Below, one piece after another: positions 44,976 through 50,979 of a stretch of 50,979 nt of DNA. How positions within the stretch are numbered: position 1 is the stretch's first letter; the number at the start of each line of letters is the position of its first letter. Source of the stretch: Ga0074130 sp964499485 (GTDB lineage Bacteria > Pseudomonadota > Gammaproteobacteria > Burkholderiales > Rhodocyclaceae); assembly GCA_964499485.1 (NCBI GenBank), contig CAZCLF010000016.1, positions 1-50,979 of the forward strand, given 5' to 3'. The notes under the pieces were generated by a model. It saw only the letters and a program-made list of their open reading frames with translations, made no database searches and was not told the origin of the DNA. A program made the position numbers and the translations under genes.

Positions 44976-46157
44976 ATGCTGAATGCCCTGCAAATACAGA
45001 AGCTCAAACCCGAAGCTACGGTCAAACGCTATTCCGATAGCGGAGGCCTATATCTGGAGGTTTCACCGTCGGGTGGGAAGCTCTGGCGGTACAAGTACCG
45101 TTACCTTGGCAAAGAGAAGAAGCTCGCTCTAGGTCGTTACCCTGATGTAGGGCTAGCGGATGCGAGAGCGCTTCACCAAGAGGCCCGCGAACTCCTGGCT
45201 AAGGGTGTTGACCCAGGCGTAAATAAACAAATCCAGAAGGCGAACCGGTTTGCTCAGGCGGCGAACAGCTTTTCAGCGGTCGCGCTTGAGTGGCTGGAGC
45301 TGAAATCGTCCGAATGGACTGAGTCGACAGTGCAGAAGGCACGTGCTCGCCTTGAGAATGATATTTTTCCTTGGTTGGGGCGTCGGACGGTCGTAGAGAT
45401 AACCGCGCCCGAAGTATTGATGGCGCTACGTAAGATCGTTGCACGTGGCGCAGTTCATACAGCGCACAAGGCAAAACAAGACATTGGTCAGATATTCCGC
45501 TATGCCGTTGCTACAGGCCGGGCCCCACGCGATCCCACAGGGGACTTGAGGGGGGCGTTACCTACCGAAAAGACAAAGCACTTTGCTTCGATTGTTGATC
45601 CGAAAGAGGTTGGGGCTCTTCTGCGTGCTATTGATGCCTTTAGGGGGACTTATCAGGTCCAAGCTGCTTTGAAGTTGGCCCCGTTGTTCTTTGTGCGACC
45701 TGGTGAGCTGCGCAAAGCTAAGTGGATGCAAATCGATCTTGAGAAGGCGGAGTGGCGTTATATCGCTACGAAAACCAACACCGAGCATCTCGTTCCATTG
45801 GCAACTCAAGCAGTGGAGATATTGAGAAGCTTGGCCTTGGTGTCAGGCGATCGGGAGTTTGTTTTTCCGGGCAGGGATCCTAAGCAACCGATGAGTGAGG
45901 CGGCAGTTAACGCGGCATTACGTCGCATGGGGTACGACACCAAAACAGAAATCACAGGACATGGATTCCGGGCAATGGCCCGTACGATTTTGCACGAGGA
46001 GCTGCAGCAAAAGCCGGAAGTGATCGAGCATCAGCTTGCACATAGGGTGCCAGATGCTCTAGGTGCGGCCTACAACCGCACTAAGTTCATTAAAGAGCGA
46101 AAGCACATGATGCAGTTATGGGCAGATTACCTCGATCAAATGAAGGCGGGACAATGA
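44976..46157 (+). CDS. int: tyrosine-type site-specific integrase (P4-like)
   Basis: A 393-residue recombinase. Residues 1-85 are the DUF4102 arm-binding domain (KRYSDSGGLYLEVSPSGGKLWRYKYR, LGRYPDVGLADARALHQEAR), residues about 100-190 the core-binding domain (WTESTVQKARARLENDIFPWLG), and the rest the catalytic domain. Catalytic residues are visible: the Arg of RPGELRKAKW, Lys in the ATKTNTEH strand, HGFRAMART (HxxR), His of LAHR and the nucleophile Tyr in AAYNRTKF. The ATG at 44976 is chosen over a TTG at 44970. It faces away from the tRNA and overlaps the next gene by four bases. Confidence 0.95.
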   Translation: MLNALQIQKLKPEATVKRYSDSGGLYLEVSPSGGKLWRYKYRYLGKEKKLALGRYPDVGLADARALHQEARELLAKGVDPGVNKQIQKANRFAQAANSFSAVALEWLELKSSEWTESTVQKARARLENDIFPWLGRRTVVEITAPEVLMALRKIVARGAVHTAHKAKQDIGQIFRYAVATGRAPRDPTGDLRGALPTEKTKHFASIVDPKEVGALLRAIDAFRGTYQVQAALKLAPLFFVRPGELRKAKWMQIDLEKAEWRYIATKTNTEHLVPLATQAVEILRSLALVSGDREFVFPGRDPKQPMSEAAVNAALRRMGYDTKTEITGHGFRAMARTILHEELQQKPEVIEHQLAHRVPDALGAAYNRTKFIKERKHMMQLWADYLDQMKAGQ

Positions 46158-47212
46158 TGCGATCGGTCGAGTTGCCTTCGGGGGAGATATTCACGCTTCG
46201 TGAGTTTGCTGACGCTATTGTTGAGTCCATCCTTCCAATGCGATTGGATGCAATCAGAGGCATTGAGTGCATTGTTGGAATCGAGCGGACGTATGACCTG
46301 ATGCGAGGTGCCACGTGCTCATTGCCAATGGAGATGCCGATTCCAGAGGCCATAAAGGTTACTCGGCCGCTAGAGCATGATTGGGGATCGGAACAGCGTG
46401 CGTTTGAGTTAGCAGGTGCCTCTGTCACTTCTGAGGAGGACGAGGTGGAAACGGGCCGGTTGACTCTGCCGTATGCGTTTTCTGCACTTAAGCCTCAACA
46501 GCTAGTAGCGGAAAGAGCTGCGCTGGAGTCTCTGTTGCCGAAGTTGCCATTGCTGCAATACCCGCTCTCTAACGAGATGATCGCAGCCTTCATGACTGCC
46601 TATGACAAGCACGAAAACCGTCCAGACTGGAACCCCATCTTCCTGAAACCATTCGATATGGAACGCAGGAAACATGAGTTCGGTGTTTTGGTCGACGAGT
46701 GCTTGCAGGAGCTACTGGCTGCAGCTCAAGAGGGGCAGGTTGTTATTGTCGATCAACGCAAACGATATGTTTCACCGAGTTCGGTCGGTAGCAACTTTGA
46801 CGAATGTTTTATTCAGCGAAATAGCGCACTGATTTTTCTGCAGGCGATCCGCAGGAAGGCTGCAACGACAAACGACCGAGGCGAAGTCGAGGCAATACGA
46901 ACAAAGGATGGACGGATTGTTTGGCGAGAGGGGAAAACAGGGCGGTGGCCAGAGGATGAGTTGAGGGCGCTAGTCGAATTTGTTGACGAAATTGATCCAG
47001 AAACTGGTAAGCAGAAGCACACGTTGACGCTTGCAGCAAAGTTGGTGGGGTTGGCGCTTTCTACGGTCTCGGATCAGTACCACAACTACAAAAAAGAACT
47101 GCAAGAGCGAGAGAACCAAAAAACAGATCTGTCTTGGAAGGGGCAGTTCAAAAATGGCCCTGAACTACATCCGGAGCCATCTGTTAAAAGCCGAAAAAGT
47201 CCGAAGAAGTGA
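46154..47212 (+). CDS. 352-residue element protein of unknown function, coupled to int
   Basis: I do not recognise a family. The protein is soluble and acidic to neutral. Residues 1-75 include FTLREFADAIVESILPMRLDAI; a middle part has YDKHENRPDWNPIFLKPFD and a Lys/Arg-rich VVIVDQRKRYVSP. The C-terminal portion TLTLAAKLVGLALSTVSDQYHNYKKEL reads like a helix-turn-helix, suggesting DNA binding, and the tail is very basic. The ATG lies within the int stop region (ATGA overlap), so it is made with the integrase. Possible roles are helper in recombination or regulation. Confidence 0.72.
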   Translation: MMRSVELPSGEIFTLREFADAIVESILPMRLDAIRGIECIVGIERTYDLMRGATCSLPMEMPIPEAIKVTRPLEHDWGSEQRAFELAGASVTSEEDEVETGRLTLPYAFSALKPQQLVAERAALESLLPKLPLLQYPLSNEMIAAFMTAYDKHENRPDWNPIFLKPFDMERRKHEFGVLVDECLQELLAAAQEGQVVIVDQRKRYVSPSSVGSNFDECFIQRNSALIFLQAIRRKAATTNDRGEVEAIRTKDGRIVWREGKTGRWPEDELRALVEFVDEIDPETGKQKHTLTLAAKLVGLALSTVSDQYHNYKKELQERENQKTDLSWKGQFKNGPELHPEPSVKSRKSPKK

Positions 47213-47349
47213 CCTTCGGACCCGAAGCCTAATGGGCTGAAACCCTTACAGCCCCTCGCTACAAAAGGCTGTTGAAGCTTCGGGAAGGTCTTCGCTGAGT
47301 ATTCGCCCGGGCGCCAAACCCGGGCGAACTGAACTCGAGACCAGTTCGC
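47211..47349 (+). ncRNA. strongly structured region between the int operon and alpA (candidate RNA element)
   Basis: GACCTT and CCCGAAG (47211-47216, 47221-47227) pair with CTTCGGG and AAGGTC (47278-47284, 47285-47290): a 13-bp long-range stem with one 4-base bulge, enclosing ACAGCC/GGCTGT (47248-47253/47267-47272). Next comes a perfect 10-bp stem TTCGCCCGGG/CCCGGGCGAA (47302-47328), which shares its 3' bases with an alternative 8-bp stem GCGAACTG/CAGTTCGC (47324-47349). No T-run follows either. From memory the location fits the int-alpA candidate RNA class; not checked. Confidence 0.5.
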
Positions 47350-47370
47350 CTCTTTTCCAAGAGGCAAGAC

Positions 47371-47664
47371 ATGAAACAGAACAATCAAGTTATTAGCAGC
47401 CCAGCTGAAGAGTCTCACAAAGACCGTCTATACGTTCAGCAACTGAAACTCGCGCTATTGAAGCGTATTGAGGTTCAGAGGCGTTTGAACATCGCTCGAG
47501 CAACTTTGTACGCGAAGCTCAATCCTGAAGATCCTTCCTATGATCCGGCTTTTCCTGTTCCGGTACGTATAGGGGCCCGCGCTGTTCGCTGGATTGAAAG
47601 CGAGGTCGAAGCGTACATCGCCTCCTTGCCGCGCACCCGTATGATTGCAGGGAGCGAAGCATGA
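47371..47664 (+). CDS. AlpA-like transcriptional regulator
   Basis: A 97-residue protein of the AlpA/phage transcriptional regulator type. The MerR-like winged helix is visible as RRLNIARATLYAKLNPEDPSYDPAFPVPVRIGARAVRWIESEVEAYI, the signature order of the family (HTH, then FPxPVxIGxRAVxWxxxEV). In P4-like elements AlpA proteins activate int or act as excisionases. The gene has AGAGG before its ATG and follows the structured region by 21 bases. It overlaps the next gene as ATGA. Confidence 0.9.
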   Translation: MKQNNQVISSPAEESHKDRLYVQQLKLALLKRIEVQRRLNIARATLYAKLNPEDPSYDPAFPVPVRIGARAVRWIESEVEAYIASLPRTRMIAGSEA

Positions 47665-47957
47665 GCCAAGTAAATGATCTCCAGTCTGAGCCTCCAAAGA
47701 AGCTAGCACAGCAACCAGACCTCCAAGAGTTGATTAAGGCGACTCGTGCCATCAAGAAAAAGAAGTCGGAAACTGATCAGCTTTTTTCTGAGTTGTATCC
47801 GTATGCAAAAGAAGCATTGGATGCAGGCGCGACGCAAAAAGACTTGCTTGCGGAATGGGCAGCAAAGGGGTTCAAACTAAATCCGACGAAATTCCGGGAA
47901 AAGTTTGCCGCTGAAGCAAAGAGGCGTGAGCAACTGTCTGAGGATGGGCTGGCATGA
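47661..47957 (+). CDS. small element protein, function unknown
   Basis: A 98-residue soluble, highly charged protein. The middle has a basic run IKKKKSETDQ, and residues about 55-85 (ALDAGATQKDLLAEWAAKGFKLNPTKFREKFA) look like a helix-turn-helix, so it may bind DNA. Four-base overlaps with both neighbours (ATGA at 47661 and 47954) put it in one operon with the AlpA-like and DUF3987 genes. I cannot name it. Confidence 0.75.
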   Translation: MSQVNDLQSEPPKKLAQQPDLQELIKATRAIKKKKSETDQLFSELYPYAKEALDAGATQKDLLAEWAAKGFKLNPTKFREKFAAEAKRREQLSEDGLA

Positions 47958-49372
47958 GCATGTATACCGAGCGCCCTTATCCAGTTGAAGTGTTTCCTCC
48001 CGAACTCCGTCATGCAATTTGGTTTTCTGTGCTCAACATCCAAGCGCCGACTTCGATGTGTGCAGCCTCCGCATTGACAGGAGTGTCCGCTGCATCTTTC
48101 CGAGTGAAGGTTGTTTTGCCCTGGGGTCAGGGTGCGAAGCAGACGGGCTTGTATATCTTGGTTGTTGCGGATTCAGGTGAGCGGAAGTCTGCGTTGGATG
48201 CGCTGTTCTGCAAGATGCATATGTTGAGGGATCAGCGCCTTCGAGAAAGTTATGCTCTCGCTCTATTGGAGTATCAAACTGAAATCCGGATTTGGTCGAA
48301 AGTCGAACAGGCGCTGATAAGCCAAATTTCAGCGCTGGAATTGCGCAGCGAGCCAGCCGAAGCTCTGCGCGATAAAATCCGAAGTCATATTCAGAACAAA
48401 CCCTTGAAACCCCGCTTACGTCGTCTGCTCCGTCAAGAGATTACCGAGCGAGCGATTATGGATGCACTTGAGGGTACTGGTGAGTCGATGGCGTTGATTG
48501 CTGCAGAGGGCGAAACGATCCTTGGATCCTCTCTGATGAGTAAGACCAGTATTCTGAACAAGGCTTGGGACGGTGGGCCCTTTTATTTCGACCGGAAGGA
48601 TCGCAATATCGTTGCAGAAGATACTCGTGCAACCGCATCGATTATGGTGCAAAGCGAGTTGATTAAAGCGTTCCTAGAAAAACGCGGGAATACTGCCCGT
48701 GGTTCTGGATTCTGGGCTCGCTTTCTGATGGCGTGGCCGCAATCGACTCAGGGCACGCGTTTTACGTCGCCGTATGGGGTGGAATGGAAACAAGTCGAAA
48801 GTTATCACGAACGAATCAACGAGATTTTGAATGACGATCGGGAGCATGTTTACGAATTCGATGACGATGCAAAAAGTGAGCTTGTGTTGTTTGTGAATAT
48901 GATCGAGAAAGAACTCCGCCCATTTGGAGAGCTTAAATTCATCAATGACTTCGTATCAAAAGCAGGTGAGAACACAGCACGCATCGCAGCACTGTTTCAT
49001 CATTTCAGTAAACAGACTGGGAAGATTTCGGTCGATACGCTACGGCGCGCAAAGGAAGTGATGGTCTGGTATCTGGAAGAGGCGAAGCGACTTTTTTCGC
49101 CACATCCTGAAGTGCCACAATTGCAAATCGATGTTCAGTCGTTGACGCGGTACTTGTATACCCACTATTGGGTAAAGGGTTGGAAATCTGTACCGAAAAA
49201 TGAAGTTAGGAGGAACGGCCCCGTGCGTAAAGAACGGTTCGATCTGGCGTTGAGCGCGATGGAGCGATTCCCCACCACGGAATCCCCCGCTGTTGAGGTG
49301 CTCACTGGTGAGGATCGAAGGGCATTTATACACATGAATCCCGATTATTTTTCCAAATTTTCGCTGTTTTAA
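47954..49372 (+). CDS. DUF3987/YfjI-type protein
   Basis: A 472-residue protein of the DUF3987 (YfjI) family found on many islands. The N-terminal half holds a P-loop-like stretch VVADSGERKSALD (about residues 72-84), where the last Gly of Walker A is Arg, as is usual for this family. Further marks are EGETILG, WDGGPFYFDRKDRN (about 207-220) and GSGFWARFLMAWP. A role in element replication as a helicase- or primase-like ATPase is plausible, an inference. A strong terminator follows its stop. Confidence 0.87.
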   Translation: MSMYTERPYPVEVFPPELRHAIWFSVLNIQAPTSMCAASALTGVSAASFRVKVVLPWGQGAKQTGLYILVVADSGERKSALDALFCKMHMLRDQRLRESYALALLEYQTEIRIWSKVEQALISQISALELRSEPAEALRDKIRSHIQNKPLKPRLRRLLRQEITERAIMDALEGTGESMALIAAEGETILGSSLMSKTSILNKAWDGGPFYFDRKDRNIVAEDTRATASIMVQSELIKAFLEKRGNTARGSGFWARFLMAWPQSTQGTRFTSPYGVEWKQVESYHERINEILNDDREHVYEFDDDAKSELVLFVNMIEKELRPFGELKFINDFVSKAGENTARIAALFHHFSKQTGKISVDTLRRAKEVMVWYLEEAKRLFSPHPEVPQLQIDVQSLTRYLYTHYWVKGWKSVPKNEVRRNGPVRKERFDLALSAMERFPTTESPAVEVLTGEDRRAFIHMNPDYFSKFSLF

Positions 49373-49382
49373 TGTGAACAAG

Positions 49383-49411
49383 AAAAGGCCAGCCTTCGGG
49401 CTGGCTTTTTT
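49383..49411 (+). terminator. Rho-independent terminator after the DUF3987 gene
   Basis: GCCAGCC and GGCTGGC form a 7-bp stem with a TTCG tetraloop (49388-49405), then six T. AAAA precedes the stem. Confidence 0.93.
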
Positions 49412-49426
49412 GTTTGCTCTCATTGG

Positions 49427-49467
49427 AACGATGCGATTCGTGCGATTGTCGCAATAATCGCATCGTT
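49427..49467. repeat. perfect 12-bp inverted repeat (possible oriT or replication/control site)
   Basis: AACGATGCGATT (49427-49438) and AATCGCATCGTT (49456-49467) are exact inverted copies with a 17-base spacer. The spacer carries a further TGCGATT direct copy and an inner GCGA/TCGC pair. There is no T-run, so it is not a terminator. It lies between the DUF3987 and relaxase genes, 90 bases past the relaxase stop. Confidence 0.6.
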
Positions 49468-49556
49468 TCTACGGCCTATGAGGAGCCTTAACGGTGGGGA
49501 GCGATTAGGTCGTGACTGAGGGCGTGCGAGGTGATCGGCGTCGGCCTCCAATGAGG

Positions 49557-50267
49557 CTAATTCTTGCTACGCCGTTTTGCGATGTACGAAATCATGTCTT
49601 CGTCCATCATTCCCTTGATCTTGGCGGCACCCAAATGAGCCTCAGGCGTGTGTTTCAGCCCTTGTTGTTTGAGGGTACGATGATCTACCCGAGCATCATG
49701 ACCATATTTCTCAAGAGCAGCGTTTTGCAGCTCTGCGCTCTTGCGACGTGTCTCGATGACAGCATCTCGCAATTCCATTTTGTTTTTTCCACCACCTTCC
49801 TTTTTGCAGCCACCTTGTTCTGGATTGTTTCCGTTGTAGCGCATGAAAGTTTGTTCGGGTGATCTTGCTATGCCATCAGGTTTCCGCCCTGAGTACATTA
49901 GGTGCATATGGGGGTTCGGTACTGAGCCCAGTGACGAGTTCGGACAGTGAATGGCATACTGATAGGGATTCTCTCCGACAATCTCTTTTACGAGTTCTTG
50001 CGCAAGTTCGATTTGTTGCTGCCGTGTAAGCTCTACGGGAAGCGCAATCTCATGTTCGCGATAGACCGCCCCGTTCTTACGTTCGTACAAGTCTGCATTT
50101 CGCCAGAAAGTCAGCGGCTCGTCGGATGCCCAGGGCGGCATGTTGCCGTAGCCGGTTTCGACTAAATCTGTTCGTTTTGCATACTTGCCGAGTCGAGCGA
50201 TGTACGCCGCATGTTGTGCGGCAGTTCCTTTTTTCCCACTCTTGATTTGGTGATGGAAGCTAGCCAT
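49557..50267 (-). CDS. MobA/MobL-family relaxase, short form
   Basis: A 236-residue relaxase of the MobQ class, which nicks oriT and leads the strand in mobilization. MASFHHQIKSGKKGTAAQHAAYIAR, REHEIALPVELTRQQQIELAQ and the metal-binding SVPNPHMHLMYSGR (HxH) are diagnostic, as is the RYNGNNPEQGGCKKEGGGKNKMELR tail. It is much shorter than MobA proteins with primase fusions, so it is a lone relaxase domain. It is transcribed leftward, convergent with the DUF3987 gene. A terminator-like hairpin lies just upstream of its start. Confidence 0.92.
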   Translation of the reverse strand: MASFHHQIKSGKKGTAAQHAAYIARLGKYAKRTDLVETGYGNMPPWASDEPLTFWRNADLYERKNGAVYREHEIALPVELTRQQQIELAQELVKEIVGENPYQYAIHCPNSSLGSVPNPHMHLMYSGRKPDGIARSPEQTFMRYNGNNPEQGGCKKEGGGKNKMELRDAVIETRRKSAELQNAALEKYGHDARVDHRTLKQQGLKHTPEAHLGAAKIKGMMDEDMISYIAKRRSKN

Positions 50268-50296
50268 GGTGTTACTACCCTTTCTCGAACGACAAT

Positions 50297-50328
50297 AAAA
50301 AAGCCAGCAGGGCTGTCCCGTGCTGGCT
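50297..50328 (-). terminator. terminator-like hairpin in the relaxase leader (possible attenuator)
   Basis: AGCCAGCA (50302-50309) pairs with TGCTGGCT (50321-50328), with GGG/CCC inside. Read leftward, TTTTTT follows immediately (50302-50297). It stands 30 bases upstream of the relaxase ATG in the direction of its transcription. The plus-strand tail is only TTTT after GG. Confidence 0.7.
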
Positions 50329-50536
50329 GGTTTTAAGGTGTAGTCACAGTGGTTTTCTGCGTGATTAGGGAGAAACGGTATGTGCGCGTTCCTTTATTCC
50401 CCTATCTATTTCCTGTAGCTAAGCTGTCTGCAGTCTTTACCTCAAGTTGCACTACTCCTCATACCAACAGAACATCAATAAAAAATAATCTGTATTTAGA
50501 ATACGTAATGACTACACAAGAGCAGGTGAGGGACGA
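50329..50536. other. AT-rich gap between relaxase and nuclease genes
   Basis: About 200 bases between the divergent relaxase and nuclease genes. It should hold both promoters, but I see no hexamer pair good enough to call. A ten-codon open frame at 50508 overlaps the nuclease start but lacks a ribosome site. Confidence 0.35.
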
Positions 50537-50979
50537 ATGAGCCGTCAGTCATGGGGCGTAGCACTGCTACTCCTCTGCATGACCCACTCCAGCTTTGCGC
50601 TGGATGTAATTACTGGGAGGGTGGTATCTATTGCTGACGGCGATACCGTCACTGTCCTGGATGCCGCTAACCAGCAACACAAGATCCGGCTCTCAGGTAT
50701 TGATGCGCCTGAGAAGGCTCAGGCATTCGGCAACCGATCCAAGCAGCATCTATCGGATGCTGTCTATGGGAAGTTAGTTGAGGTCGAGGTCTACAAGCGA
50801 GACCGCTATCGCCGCGAGGTCGGCGTGATTCGTTTGGGTGGCCTTGACATGAATCTGAAGCAAGTCGAGGATGGCATGGCTTGGCATTACACCCAGTACG
50901 CCAACGAGCAGCCGAAGGCGGACCGTGTGCGCTACTCGGAAGCTGAGGCAACGGCCAGAAAGCAACGACTAGGGCTCTG
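50537..50979 (+). CDS. exported thermonuclease (staphylococcal nuclease family), 3' end outside window
   Basis: The first 147 codons of a secreted nuclease. A signal peptide covers residues 1-21 (MSRQSWGVALLLLCMTHSSFA, cut before LDV). The SNase domain begins VITGRVVSIADGDTVTVLD, with the calcium Asp residues in this stretch and active-site Arg and Glu in KIRLSGIDAPEKAQAFG and KRDRYRREVGVI. The usual end of the domain, WHYTQYANEQPKADRVRYSEAE, is also present, so little is missing. GAGGGA precedes the ATG. Small exported SNase proteins are common cargo on conjugative and mobilizable elements. Confidence 0.92.
   Translation, partial: MSRQSWGVALLLLCMTHSSFALDVITGRVVSIADGDTVTVLDAANQQHKIRLSGIDAPEKAQAFGNRSKQHLSDAVYGKLVEVEVYKRDRYRREVGVIRLGGLDMNLKQVEDGMAWHYTQYANEQPKADRVRYSEAEATARKQRLGL

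Larger units (their letters stand above)
44791..50979. mobile_element. putative integrative mobilizable element in tRNA-Thr (right end outside window)
   Basis: From the tRNA 3' end to the right edge: tyrosine integrase, unknown 352-residue gene, structured noncoding region, AlpA-like regulator, small gene, DUF3987 protein, inverted repeat, MobA/MobL relaxase and thermonuclease. No type IV secretion, phage structural or host-like genes are seen, so a mobilizable rather than self-conjugative or phage element is inferred. The second copy of the tRNA end, expected at the far side, is not in the window. Confidence 0.75.

Noticed and set aside
50508..50540. Ten-codon leader peptide overlapping the nuclease start
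   Set aside because: No ribosome-binding site ahead of its ATG; the overlap may be chance.

Overview
The window is a chromosomal segment of a betaproteobacterium, most likely from the Neisseriales/Chromobacteriaceae. I base this on the gene orders valS-holC-pepA divergent from lptFG, ilvI-ilvH-ilvC followed by psd and pssA, rpsP-rimM-trmD-rplS, and ileS-lspA-slpA-ispH ahead of a minor pilin operon, and on the GEG form of the acetolactate synthase cofactor motif. No species can be named from the sequence alone. All protein identities come from reading the translations; no database was searched.

Layout. 1-4.9 kb (minus): valS (its 3' end lies outside the window), a small conserved gene, holC and pepA. 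5.1-7.2 kb (plus): lptF-lptG, two membrane subunits of the lipopolysaccharide export machine. 7.3-9.4 kb (minus): an ECF-like sigma factor, a DUF3619 membrane protein (possible anti-sigma factor), a DUF3106 exported protein and an RDD membrane protein. 9.4-14.2 kb (plus): branched-chain amino acid synthesis (ilvI, ilvH, ilvC), a strong terminator, then phosphatidylethanolamine synthesis (psd, pssA). 14.2-17.5 kb: a DUF2069/WrbA pair, a YihY-family membrane protein, and a 479-residue protein carrying PilZ-like c-di-GMP motifs. 17.8-19.9 kb (plus): the ribosomal protein and RNA modification operon behind a near-consensus promoter. 20-24 kb (minus): folE2, then dxs-ispA-xseB for isoprenoid precursors. 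24.1-27.3 kb (plus): a solitary Rieske oxygenase, a DMT exporter, a SpoIIAA-like protein and a rhodanese. 27.3-36 kb: queG divergent from tsaE-amiC, then ribF-ileS-lspA-slpA-ispH, a chain of overlapping genes. 36-44.6 kb (minus): one operon of minor type IV pilins (pilE, fimT, pilV, pilW, pilX), a 1504-residue PilY1 adhesin/tip protein with thrombospondin-like cysteine repeats, and a TonB-like protein.

44.7 kb to the end. A tRNA-Thr(CGT) gene is followed at once by an integrated element that runs past the right edge. It holds a P4-type tyrosine integrase, an unrecognised 352-residue protein overlapping it, a strongly structured noncoding stretch, an AlpA-like regulator, a small protein, a DUF3987/YfjI-type ATPase-like protein, a perfect 12-bp inverted repeat, a short MobA/MobL relaxase and an exported thermonuclease. 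The tRNA is the likely attachment site. The gene set fits an integrative mobilizable element that uses another element's conjugation machinery. The structured RNA-like region between the integrase operon and alpA is the most interesting single object here. From memory it resembles in position the candidate RNA class called int-alpA, which I could not check.

Other points for a second look are a perfect 19-bp palindrome between pepA and lptF, an intrinsic terminator in the leader of the relaxase gene, the PilZ-like protein, and the ECF/DUF3619/DUF3106/RDD module.
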